Shown here piece by piece: positions 37,356 through 45,044 of a stretch of DNA of 64,000 bases. Made by a program: the position numbers and the translations under genes. The stretch's first letter is position 1. Every line of letters begins with the position of its first letter. The DNA is taken from the NCBI RefSeq assembly GCF_036345155.1, contig NZ_CP107772.1, forward strand, positions 8,494,001 to 8,558,000. The letters are read 5' to 3'. Below the pieces are notes generated by a model, which saw only the letters and a program-made list of their open reading frames with translations, ran no database searches and was not told where the DNA came from. This stretch comes from Streptomyces sp. NBC_00582. GTDB lineage: Bacteria; Actinomycetota; Actinomycetes; Streptomycetales; Streptomycetaceae.

Positions 37356-38159
37356 TCAGCCCAGACGCCGGGCCAGGCCTCCCGTGCAGCGCACCTCGTC
37401 GCCCGCCGTGATCAGCAGCGCCTCCACGTCCGGCAGGGACTCCAGCCACGCCAGCGCCTCCCGCGAACCCATCGCGAAAGCCGCCGTGGCCCAGCAGTCC
37501 GCCCAGGTCAGGCGGGGGGCGACCACCGTCACGGCGACCAGATCGGTCACCGCCGATCGGGCCGTCCGCGGGTCGACGATGTGCGCGCCCCGCTCCGCCG
37601 TGCCCGACGTCGCCACCGCCAGCTCGTCCGCTCCCGCCGCCGACACGACCGCCGCGAGTCCGCCCGGCCGCAGGGGGTCGGACACCCCCACCCGCCACGG
37701 CCGCTCCGGCCCGGGCACGCCCAGCAACTGCACGTCCCCGCCGCCGTTGACGCTGACCCCGCTCACCCCCGCCACCCGGGAGATCAGCCGCGCCGCCCGC
37801 TCGGTGGCCCAGCCCTTGACGATCCCGGTCGGGTCGAGCCGGCCCTCGTAGCGCATGCTGAACCAGCCGTCGCTCACCCGCTCCGCCTCGGCGCCGAGGT
37901 CCAGCACCTCGGCCACCTCGGGATCGCACTCCCCGACGCTCAGCTCACCGCGCGCCATCCGGGAGACCTGGCTGTCCTCGCGGTACGTGCTGAACACCTC
38001 GTTCACCCGGTGCAGGGAGGCCACCGCCTCGTCCAGCGCCGCACGCACCGCCCGGGGTTCCCCGCCGCGGACGTCGAAGGAGAAGACCGTCCCCATGACC
38101 TCCTCCGCGTGACGTACCGCGGCGGGAGCTGCTGCCGACTCGGCCACGGTGTCAGTCAC
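37356..38159 (-). CDS. apbE: FAD:protein FMN transferase (ApbE family)
   Basis: 267 residues; attaches FMN through a phosphoester to a Thr/Ser of the S-G-A-T motif in partner proteins. It has the N-terminal EEVMGTVFSFDVRG, the VNEVFSTYREDSQVSR region, LDPTGIVKGWATERAARL, VNGGGDVQLLG and the metal-site AVATSGTAERGAHIVDPRT. No signal peptide or lipobox is visible; GTG at 38159 overlaps the partner gene by 8 nt. The partner directly upstream in the operon contains three target motifs, fixing the functional link. Confidence 0.93.
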   Translation of the reverse strand: MTDTVAESAAAPAAVRHAEEVMGTVFSFDVRGGEPRAVRAALDEAVASLHRVNEVFSTYREDSQVSRMARGELSVGECDPEVAEVLDLGAEAERVSDGWFSMRYEGRLDPTGIVKGWATERAARLISRVAGVSGVSVNGGGDVQLLGVPGPERPWRVGVSDPLRPGGLAAVVSAAGADELAVATSGTAERGAHIVDPRTARSAVTDLVAVTVVAPRLTWADCWATAAFAMGSREALAWLESLPDVEALLITAGDEVRCTGGLARRLG

Positions 38160-39285
38160 CGGCCTGGTCCAGCGCCGACTGCAGGGACTGCTTGTAGCCC
38201 TCGCTGGTGTAGGTGGCCCCGGAGACGGTGTCGATGTCGGCGCTGGACTTCGCGACCGCCGCCTGGTTGAGCTTGGGGACGGAGAGTTCGGTCTTCTGGG
38301 TGCTGGTGCCGCCGGAGGGGGCCTGGACCGCCTCCGCCTTGGTGATCTTGCCGCCCGCGACCGTGATCCGCACCTGTACCGGGCCGTACTGCGTCTGCGC
38401 CACCTTGCCGGTGAAGGTGCCGGAGGCCTGAGCCGCACCCGAACCGGAGCCGGAGCCGGAGCCCGAACCCGATCCCGATCCCGAGCCGGAGGCCGACGAC
38501 GAACCCGCGCTCGCCTTCGCCGCCTTGTCCAGCGCCGACTGCAGCGACTTCTTGTAGCCCTCACTGGTGTAGGTCGCGCCCGACACCGTGTCGATGTCCG
38601 CGCTGCCGGCCGCCACGGCCGCCTGGTTCAGCTTCGGGACGGACAGTTCCGTCTTCTGCGTGCTGGTCCCGCCGGACGGCGCCTTGACGGCGTCCGCCTT
38701 GGTGATCTTGCCGTCGGCGAGCGTGATCCGCACCTGGACGTCGCCGTACTGCGTCGTCGTCACGTCCCCGGTGAAGGTCCCGGAGGCCTGCACGGCGCCC
38801 GAGCCGGAGCCCGAGCCGGAGCCCTGGGAGGAGCCCGCGCTCGCGTTCGCCTTGTCGATCGCCGACTGGAGGGACTTCTTGTAGCCCTCGCTGGTGTAGG
38901 TCGCGCCCGAGACGGTGTCGATCTGCACGCTCTGCTTGGCGACGACGTCCGCGTTCAGCTTGGGGATCGCCAGCTCGGACTTCTGGGTGCTGGTGCCGCC
39001 CGACGGCGCCTTGACGGCCTCCGCCTTGGTGATCTTGTTGTTGACGACCGTGATGCGGACCTGGACGTCGCCGTACTGCGTCTTGACCGCGTCACCGGTC
39101 ATCGTGCCCGACACGGGCGCCCCGGCCCCGCCCTGGGCCGCTTCCTGCGCCGCCGTTCCGCCGGCGCCCGCCGCCTGGGTGGACGTCGGGTCCGTCGCCG
39201 GCTTCAGCGACAGCAGCAGCACGATCCCGGACACGGTGGCGGCACTGGCCAGCACGACCCGCCGAAGAGGGTGGCTCTTCCTCAT
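38152..39285 (-). CDS. Secreted protein with three FMN-binding (flavinylation) domains
   Basis: 377 residues. A basic N-terminus and membrane-anchor helix (about 8-27) are followed by three near-identical FMN_bind domains of about 85 residues, each ending in DTVSGATYTSEGYK: the SGAT threonines lie near 129, 238 and about 357. Domains are joined by Ser/Gly linkers, the second with a run of about eight Gly-Ser pairs. ApbE should load three covalent FMNs, making a flexible extracytoplasmic electron wire. ATG at 39285 follows GGAAGAGA-like sequence. It sits between apbE and a ferric-reductase-like flavocytochrome, the likely electron donor. Confidence 0.92.
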   Translation of the reverse strand: MRKSHPLRRVVLASAATVSGIVLLLSLKPATDPTSTQAAGAGGTAAQEAAQGGAGAPVSGTMTGDAVKTQYGDVQVRITVVNNKITKAEAVKAPSGGTSTQKSELAIPKLNADVVAKQSVQIDTVSGATYTSEGYKKSLQSAIDKANASAGSSQGSGSGSGSGAVQASGTFTGDVTTTQYGDVQVRITLADGKITKADAVKAPSGGTSTQKTELSVPKLNQAAVAAGSADIDTVSGATYTSEGYKKSLQSALDKAAKASAGSSSASGSGSGSGSGSGSGSGSGAAQASGTFTGKVAQTQYGPVQVRITVAGGKITKAEAVQAPSGGTSTQKTELSVPKLNQAAVAKSSADIDTVSGATYTSEGYKQSLQSALDQAGD

Positions 39286-39344
39286 CTCTTCCTGAGCTCC
39301 TGATTCCTGTTGAAGGCCACGTCACGGGCCGGGAGTGGTGCCGG

Positions 39345-40727
39345 TCACATCTCGAACGACTCGTGATGGATACGGCGGGCCGGAACGCCGGCGCCGCGCA
39401 GTGCCTCGTACACGCCCTGGGCGAAGCCGTTCGGTCCGCACATGAACACGTCGTGGTCGTCGATGTCGGGGATCTTGCGCTGGAGGGACTCCGCCGAGAT
39501 GTCGGGTCGCTCTCCGTCCGGGCTGTTGACCGCGTACATCAGCCGCGCCCCGCGCTCGTCGGCGATCTTCGCCAGCTCGTCCCACAGGGCCAGGTCCTGG
39601 GTGCTGTTGGCGCGGTAGAGGAGCGTGATGTCACCGGGCGCGCCCGGCAGCGTCTCGAACAGCGTCCGCATCGGGGTGATGCCCACACCGCCGGCGACCA
39701 GCAGCACCTTGCCGCGGCTGCGCCGGGAGGCGGTCATCGCGCCGTACGGGCCCTCGGCCCACACCTTCGTGCCCGGCCGCAGCTCGCGCAGCGCCGCGGT
39801 GTGGTCGCCGATCGCCTTGACCGTGATCCGCAGCAGCTCGGGACGCGGGTTCGCCGACAGCGAGTACGGGTGGGAGCTGAACCGCATTCCCGGGGCGAGG
39901 AACCGCCAGCGGAAGAACTGGCCCGCCTCCGCGCCGATCCGGTGCAGCTTGCGGCCGCCGATCAGGACGGACACGATGCCGGGCGTCTCCTCGATGACCG
40001 CCTCGACGTACATGCGGTGACGCAGGTTCAGCCGGATCGGGGTGAGGATGCGGTACCAGACGACCAGCGCGGTGACCGAGCCGTACAGCCCGTACCAGAC
40101 CGTCTTGGCGGCGGGCTCGATCGCGAACTCGTTGCCGGTGGTGATCTGGTGCCAGAAGGTCAGGAACACCGCCGCGTACGTCATCAGATGGATGTGGTAC
40201 CAGGTGTCGTACGGCATCTTCCGGCGGACCGGACCGATCGACACCAGGCCGATGACCAGCAGCAGACCGGTGCCGATCGCCGCCTTGCCCATGTCGGGGA
40301 GCTGGTTGATGGAGTCGATCGTCTGCTGGACGATGTCACCGAGCGACTTGCCGGCCTGCAGCGCGTACCCCCACATGATGAGGAACACGTGCGCGAAGGT
40401 GAGGCACAGGGTGTACCGGCCGCTCATCGCGTGCCAGCGCGCCACCCGGTCCGAGCCGACCCGGCGCTCCAGCGCGGGCACCCGCGCCATCTGCAGGACG
40501 ACCAGGGCCATCAGATAGCCGGCGAGCAGACCGGTGATCCGGCCCGCGTTGAGGATCTTGCTGTTGTCGTCCGCGATGTTCGGCGTGTTCTCCCACCACA
40601 GCCACAGCACGCCCGCCGCGCCCGCCCATACGGCGAGCAGCAGCGGAACGGCAGGGGATCGGCGCGGGCGGATCCGGCGCATCGTCTGGCGGCGGGCGGC
40701 ACGTCCGCCTGCGATTGTGGTGGTCAC
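39345..40727 (-). CDS. Ferric-reductase-like flavocytochrome oxidoreductase (copy A)
   Basis: 460 residues. Six predicted helices in the first 230 residues form the ferric-reductase-like haem domain, with candidate haem ligands in ARWHAMSGRYTLCLTFAHVF and WYHIHLMTYAAVFLTFWHQ. The cytoplasmic half is a ferredoxin-NADP-reductase unit: HPYSLSANPRPELLRITVKA for FAD, VLLVAGGVGITPMR for NAD(P), and a C-terminal FMCGPNGFAQGVYEAL ... HHESFEM. It would pass electrons from NAD(P)H across the membrane to the adjacent triple FMN protein. ATG at 40727 follows GAGGAACC. Confidence 0.92.
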   Translation of the reverse strand: MTTTIAGGRAARRQTMRRIRPRRSPAVPLLLAVWAGAAGVLWLWWENTPNIADDNSKILNAGRITGLLAGYLMALVVLQMARVPALERRVGSDRVARWHAMSGRYTLCLTFAHVFLIMWGYALQAGKSLGDIVQQTIDSINQLPDMGKAAIGTGLLLVIGLVSIGPVRRKMPYDTWYHIHLMTYAAVFLTFWHQITTGNEFAIEPAAKTVWYGLYGSVTALVVWYRILTPIRLNLRHRMYVEAVIEETPGIVSVLIGGRKLHRIGAEAGQFFRWRFLAPGMRFSSHPYSLSANPRPELLRITVKAIGDHTAALRELRPGTKVWAEGPYGAMTASRRSRGKVLLVAGGVGITPMRTLFETLPGAPGDITLLYRANSTQDLALWDELAKIADERGARLMYAVNSPDGERPDISAESLQRKIPDIDDHDVFMCGPNGFAQGVYEALRGAGVPARRIHHESFEM

Positions 40728-40787
40728 GGTTCCTCCGTGGGGACTTGACCCGGGCGCCCACAGATACGTGCCTCGACCGCTTTGTGT

Positions 40788-41237
40788 TCAGACCCCCGCC
40801 AAGTCCAGTGCGGACTGGAGTGACTGCCGGTAACCGTCGCTCGTGTACGTCGCTCCCGAGACGGTGTCGATGTCCGCGCTCTGCGCCTGGAGGGCCTCGC
40901 TGCGCAGTTGGGGGATGGCGTAGGAGTTGATCTGCTGGTCGCGCGGATTCTCCTGGGGGTAGGTCACCGCCGTCACGTCCGTGATCTTCCCGTCCTGGAC
41001 GGTGATCCGGACCTGGACGGGCCCCCAGCGGGTCTGCACCGAGTCCCCGGTGACGGTCGTGCCGCCCTTGCCCGAGCCGGCGCTCGCACTGCTCGTGGAC
41101 GAGGGGGCCGGGGACGCCACGGCCACCACGGGCGTTGTGTGCGGCTTGAGCGCCAGCAGCATCACCACCCCGGAGACGGTGGCGGCGCTCGCCAGCATGA
41201 TCCGGCGCAGGGGACGGTTCTTCTTCAGCGGATGCAC
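40788..41237 (-). CDS. Secreted single-domain FMN-binding protein
   Basis: 149 residues. Basic start and anchor helix (about 9-27: RRIMLASAATVSGVVMLLAL), a short Ser-rich linker, and one FMN_bind domain with the flavinylation motif DTVSGATYTSDGY near 130. The N-terminal 25 residues are nearly the same as those of the three-domain protein, showing that the two genes are duplicates and that the longer one gained domains by internal duplication. It should be flavinylated by the same ApbE. Located between the two reductase genes. Confidence 0.92.
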   Translation of the reverse strand: MHPLKKNRPLRRIMLASAATVSGVVMLLALKPHTTPVVAVASPAPSSTSSASAGSGKGGTTVTGDSVQTRWGPVQVRITVQDGKITDVTAVTYPQENPRDQQINSYAIPQLRSEALQAQSADIDTVSGATYTSDGYRQSLQSALDLAGV

Positions 41238-41256
41238 TGACAGGACCTCACAACTC

Positions 41257-42609
41257 TCACAGCTCGAACGACTCGTGGTGGATCCGCCGGTCCGGCACCC
41301 CGGCGGCGCGCAGGGCCTCGTACACGTCCCGGGCGAAGCCGTGCGGGCCGCAGAGGTAGACGTCGTGCCCCGCGAGGTCGGGAACGGCCGCGCGCAGCGC
41401 GTCCGCGCCCAGGCTCGGGCGCTGCCCCGCGGGCCCGTTGAGCGCGTACAGCACCCTCGACCCGCGCCAGCGCGCCACCGCCTCCAGCTCCGCGCCCAGC
41501 GCGAGGTCCTCGGCCGACCGCGCCCGGTAGAGCACCGTCACCTCGCCGGGCAGGGTCTCGAACAGCGCCCGCAGCGGGGTGATGCCGACCCCGGCCCCGA
41601 TCAGCAGCGACTTCGGCGCGGTGCGCCGGTCGGCGGTCATCGCGCCGTACGGCCCCTCGGCCCACACCCGTGTGCCGGGCCGCAGCAGCGCCACCCGAGC
41701 GCTGTGCCCGCCGAGCGCCTTGACCGTGATCCGCATCAGCTCCGGCCGGGGCGGCGCCGACAGCGAGTACGGCGTCGAGGTCCACGCCAGCCCCGCACCG
41801 AGGAACCGCCACCGGAAGAACTGCCCGGCCACCGCGCCGAGTTCGTCCAGCCGCCGCCCCCGTACGACGACGGAGTACACCTCGGGAGCCTCCCGCTGCA
41901 CGGACTCCACCCGCAGCCGGTGCCGCAGGTTCAGCCGTACGGGGACCAGGACCCGGAACCACAGCACCAGCCCCGCCGCCCCGAGGTACAGCGCGTACCA
42001 GGCGGCCGTGGCCACCGGCCTGCCGTTGAGGTCGTTGCCGAGGGCGAGCTGGTGGCCGAAGGCGAGGAAGACGGCCGCGTAGGTGAGGAGGTGGACGTAG
42101 TACCAGAACTCGTACCCGGTGCGGCGCCGGACGGCGCGCGCGGAGGTGACACCGACCGCGAGGAGGATGACCGTGCCGGCGGTCGCCTTCAGCATCTCGG
42201 GGTAGTCGAGGACCACGGTCAGCGTCTCGTCGACGAGCGACCGGCGGTCCTGGGCCGCGTACCCGGCGAGGATCAGCACGATGTGCGCCACCAGCAGACA
42301 GATCGTGTACCGGCCGGCCATCGCGTGCCAGCGCGCCACCCGGTCGGAGCCGATCCGCCGCTCCAGCAGCGGCACCCGCGCCATCAGCGCGACGACCACC
42401 GCACAGGCGTACCCGCACAGCAGCCCGGCGATCCGCCCGGCCCCGGTCAGCCAGCCCGCCGCCCCGACGACCGAACCGGTGCCGGACCACCACAGGGCGA
42501 GCACGGCCGCCGCCCCCGCCCAGAGCACGGCGAGCAGCGGACCCGCGGGGGAGCGCCGGGCGGCCGACGCCACCGGGGGTGCCGCCCGCCGCTCGTACAC
42601 GGTGGTCAT
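41257..42609 (-). CDS. Ferric-reductase-like flavocytochrome oxidoreductase (copy B)
   Basis: 450 residues, collinear with copy A: RVARWHAMAGRYTICLLVAHIV, FWYYVHLLTYAAVFLAFGHQ, PYSLSAPPRPELMRITVKAL, SLLIGAGVGITPLRALFETLPG, YLCGPHGFARDVYEAL and the terminal HHESFEL. ATG at 42609 has GAAAGGA 8-9 nt upstream, which fixes the start; the open frame beyond it runs into the divergent promoter. It lies 19 nt before the one-domain FMN protein in the same operon. It is the promoter-proximal gene facing the two-component system. Confidence 0.92.
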   Translation of the reverse strand: MTTVYERRAAPPVASAARRSPAGPLLAVLWAGAAAVLALWWSGTGSVVGAAGWLTGAGRIAGLLCGYACAVVVALMARVPLLERRIGSDRVARWHAMAGRYTICLLVAHIVLILAGYAAQDRRSLVDETLTVVLDYPEMLKATAGTVILLAVGVTSARAVRRRTGYEFWYYVHLLTYAAVFLAFGHQLALGNDLNGRPVATAAWYALYLGAAGLVLWFRVLVPVRLNLRHRLRVESVQREAPEVYSVVVRGRRLDELGAVAGQFFRWRFLGAGLAWTSTPYSLSAPPRPELMRITVKALGGHSARVALLRPGTRVWAEGPYGAMTADRRTAPKSLLIGAGVGITPLRALFETLPGEVTVLYRARSAEDLALGAELEAVARWRGSRVLYALNGPAGQRPSLGADALRAAVPDLAGHDVYLCGPHGFARDVYEALRAAGVPDRRIHHESFEL

Positions 42610-42658
42610 GAGGACGTCCTTTCGCCGTTCGGTGGAGCCCACTGTGCGCGGCGAACCT

Positions 42659-42712
42659 CTCAGACCGCTCTGAGCGGCCGCCCCGCACGGCGGACTCAGA
42701 GGAAACTCAGAG
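42659..42712. promoter_or_regulatory. Candidate response-regulator binding sites
   Basis: ACTCAGAG occurs twice (42694-42701 and 42705-42712) at an 11-bp period, the spacing typical of OmpR/PhoB-type tandem sites. CTCAGA-CCGC-TCTGAG (42659-42674) forms an additional inverted pair of the same core. The sites lie between the reductase operon and the divergent regulator gene. Confidence 0.6.
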
Positions 42713-42761
42713 CATCCGCAGAACCCGTTCCGCCAGGCCGGGGGCGATCCTGGAAGCAGCC

Positions 42762-43502
42762 ATGAACACCACACGCTCCGGCCGCCCCGCCCTCACCCGC
42801 CCCGACGGCACCCCGCTGCGCGTCCTCGTCGTCGACGACGACCCCGATCTCGCCGAGGTGCTCTCCGGCGCGCTGCGCTACGAGGGCTGGCTGGTCCGCT
42901 CCGCGGGCGACGGCGCCTCGGCCCTCGCGGCGGCCCGCGAGCTGCTGCCCGACGCGGTCGTCCTGGACGTGATGCTCCCCGACACCGACGGCTTCGCCGT
43001 GCTGCGCTCCCTGCACACCGTGAAACCGGACGTCTGCGTCCTCTTCCTCACCGCGCGGGACGCCGTGGAGGACCGGATCGCCGGCATCACGGCGGGCGGC
43101 GACGACTACGTCACCAAGCCCTTCAGCCTGGAGGAGGTCGTCGCCCGGCTGCGCGGACTGCTGCGCCGCGCCGGCATGGCCCGCCAGCAGGAGGAGGGCC
43201 CGCGGCTGATCGTGGGCGACCTCGTCATGGACGAGGAGGCCCGTGAGGTGACCCGCGCGGGCGAGCTGATCGAGCTCTCCCCGACCGAGTTCGAACTCCT
43301 CCGCTTCCTGATGCGCAACCCGCGCCGGGTGCTCAGCAAGACCCAGATCCTCGACCGGGTGTGGTCCTACGACTTCGGAGGCCGCGCCCATGTCGTGGAG
43401 CTGTACATCTCCTACCTGCGCAAGAAGGTCGACGCCGGCCGGGATCCCATGATCCACACCGTGCGCGGGGCCGGATACGTGCTGAAGCCGGCGGTGTCAT
43501 GA
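42762..43502 (+). CDS. OmpR-family response regulator
   Basis: 246 residues. Receiver domain with VDDDPDLAEVL, phosphoacceptor Asp69 in VVLDVMLPDTDG and the FLTARDAVED / YVTKPFSLEE segments, then a winged-helix DNA-binding domain (about 150-245) with LSPTEFELLRFLMRNPRRVLS and YISYLRKKVD. The ATG at 42762 lacks a strong ribosome site (GGAAGCAGCC). It overlaps the kinase gene (ATGA). Candidate direct-repeat sites 50 nt upstream suggest autoregulation and control of the divergent FMN/reductase operon. Confidence 0.94.
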   Translation: MNTTRSGRPALTRPDGTPLRVLVVDDDPDLAEVLSGALRYEGWLVRSAGDGASALAAARELLPDAVVLDVMLPDTDGFAVLRSLHTVKPDVCVLFLTARDAVEDRIAGITAGGDDYVTKPFSLEEVVARLRGLLRRAGMARQQEEGPRLIVGDLVMDEEAREVTRAGELIELSPTEFELLRFLMRNPRRVLSKTQILDRVWSYDFGGRAHVVELYISYLRKKVDAGRDPMIHTVRGAGYVLKPAVS

Positions 43503-44962
43503 GGCGCCTGCTGCCCCGCACCCTGCGCGCCCGCCTCACCGCGGGCCTGGTGGTCCTGCTGGCACTCGGCTGCGCGGCGGTCGGCGTGGCCGCGGTCGTG
43601 GGCCTGAACGGCTTCCTCACCGGCCGCCTCGACGAACAGCTCAGCGAGGTCGGCAACCGTTTCCCGGCCAGCCTGGAACACGGCGGCCTGCTGCCCGACG
43701 ACCACGACGACCGGGACGGCGACGAGCACGGCGACACCCGCCGCCAGTCGGCCGGCACCCTGGGCGCCCGGCTCCTGGACGGAAAGGTGACCAACGCGGC
43801 CGTGGTCCCCTCCTCCGGCGCCGACACGACGGACCTGACCGTCGACCTGACCGCCGAGGACCGGCACACCCTCGCCGCGGTCCCCGTCGACGGACGGGCC
43901 CACACCCTCCATCTCTCCGCCCTCGACGAGTACCGGGTGCGGGCGACCCAGGGCCTGGACGGGGACGTACTGATCACCGGTCTCCCGCTGGAGCCGGTGG
44001 AGTCGACGGTCCACCGCCTCGAACTGGTCGCGGGGATCGTCTTCGGCGTGACCCTGGCCCTCGCCGGCGTCGCCGGGGCCCTCTGGGTGCGCTGGTCGCT
44101 CCGCCCGCTGAGCCGGGTCGCGGCGACGGCCACGCGCGTGAGCGAACTGCCGCTGGCCTCGGGCGAGGTGGCCCTGCCCCCACGGGCCCCCGAGCCGGAC
44201 CCCCGCAACGAGGTCGGCCAGATGGCCGAGGCCTTCAACCGCATGCTGGGCCATGTCGAGGACGCCCTCACCAAACGCCACGCCAGCGAGGAGCGTCTGC
44301 GCAGCTTCGCCGCCGACGCCAGCCACGAACTGCGCACCCCGGTCGCCTCGGTCCGCGGCCACGCCGAACTGGCCCTGCTCCACCCCGGCCCGGTCCCCCC
44401 GGAGGTGACCCGGGCCCTGGAACGCATCGCGGCGGAGTCCTCCCGCATGGGCGAGATGGTCGACGACCTGCTCCTGCTGGCCCGGCTGGACGCCGGCCGC
44501 CCACTGGAACGCCGGCCCGTGGACCTCACCCGGCTGGTCCTCGACGCGGTGAGCGACGCCAGGGCGGCGGGCCCCGGCCACCGCTGGACCCTCGACCTCC
44601 CCGAGGACCCCGTCACCGTCACCGGCGACGAACACCGCCTCCACCAGGTCCTCGCCAACCTCCTGGCCAACGCCCGTCTGCACACCCCCGAGGGCACCCA
44701 GGTCACCGTCACCCTGGAGACGGGGACGGCGGTGGCCCGCCTCCACGTGCACGACAACGGCCCGGGCATCCCCGAGGACCTCCGGCCGAGGATCTTCGAC
44801 CGCTTCACCCGAGCCGACCACCGCCGCACGAAGACGGGCACGGGCCTCGGCCTGTCGATCGTGTCAGCGGTGGTGGAGGCCCACGGGGGACGGGTGACCC
44901 TGACCAGCCGCTCCGGCGCAACGACGTTCACGGTCGAACTGAGGGCGACTGGTCCCGCCTAG
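43499..44962 (+). CDS. Membrane sensor histidine kinase
   Basis: 487 residues. Helix 1 (about 12-34) and helix 2 (about 175-200) enclose an extracytoplasmic sensor region rich in Asp/His (DDHDDRDGDEHGDTRR near 70-85), which could bind metal. Then come HAMP, HisKA with His276 in ADASHELRTPVASVRGHAEL, N-box NLLANARLHTPEG, and GTGLGLSIVSAVVEAHGG. ATG at 43499 overlaps the regulator stop. Its stop TAG is the beginning of a dispersed intergenic element. The Asp/His sensor patch beside a ferric-reductase-like system suggests sensing of metal or redox state. Confidence 0.94.
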   Translation: MRRLLPRTLRARLTAGLVVLLALGCAAVGVAAVVGLNGFLTGRLDEQLSEVGNRFPASLEHGGLLPDDHDDRDGDEHGDTRRQSAGTLGARLLDGKVTNAAVVPSSGADTTDLTVDLTAEDRHTLAAVPVDGRAHTLHLSALDEYRVRATQGLDGDVLITGLPLEPVESTVHRLELVAGIVFGVTLALAGVAGALWVRWSLRPLSRVAATATRVSELPLASGEVALPPRAPEPDPRNEVGQMAEAFNRMLGHVEDALTKRHASEERLRSFAADASHELRTPVASVRGHAELALLHPGPVPPEVTRALERIAAESSRMGEMVDDLLLLARLDAGRPLERRPVDLTRLVLDAVSDARAAGPGHRWTLDLPEDPVTVTGDEHRLHQVLANLLANARLHTPEGTQVTVTLETGTAVARLHVHDNGPGIPEDLRPRIFDRFTRADHRRTKTGTGLGLSIVSAVVEAHGGRVTLTSRSGATTFTVELRATGPA

Positions 44963-45030
44963 GGGCGCGGGGCCGTATCGATGTGCGGCTCCGCCGCGTG
45001 GGCGCGACCAGCCACGACGCACCCGCACCC
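44959..45030 (+). repeat. Dispersed GGGGCGCGGGGAAC-type element, copy 4 (long form)
   Basis: Begins with the CTAG whose TAG ends the kinase gene. Over 69 nt it matches copy 5 at 66 positions, including TATCGATGTGCGGCTCCGCC and the CACCCGCACCC end. Located between convergent genes. Confidence 0.88.
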
Positions 45031-45044
45031 GACGACGGACCCAC

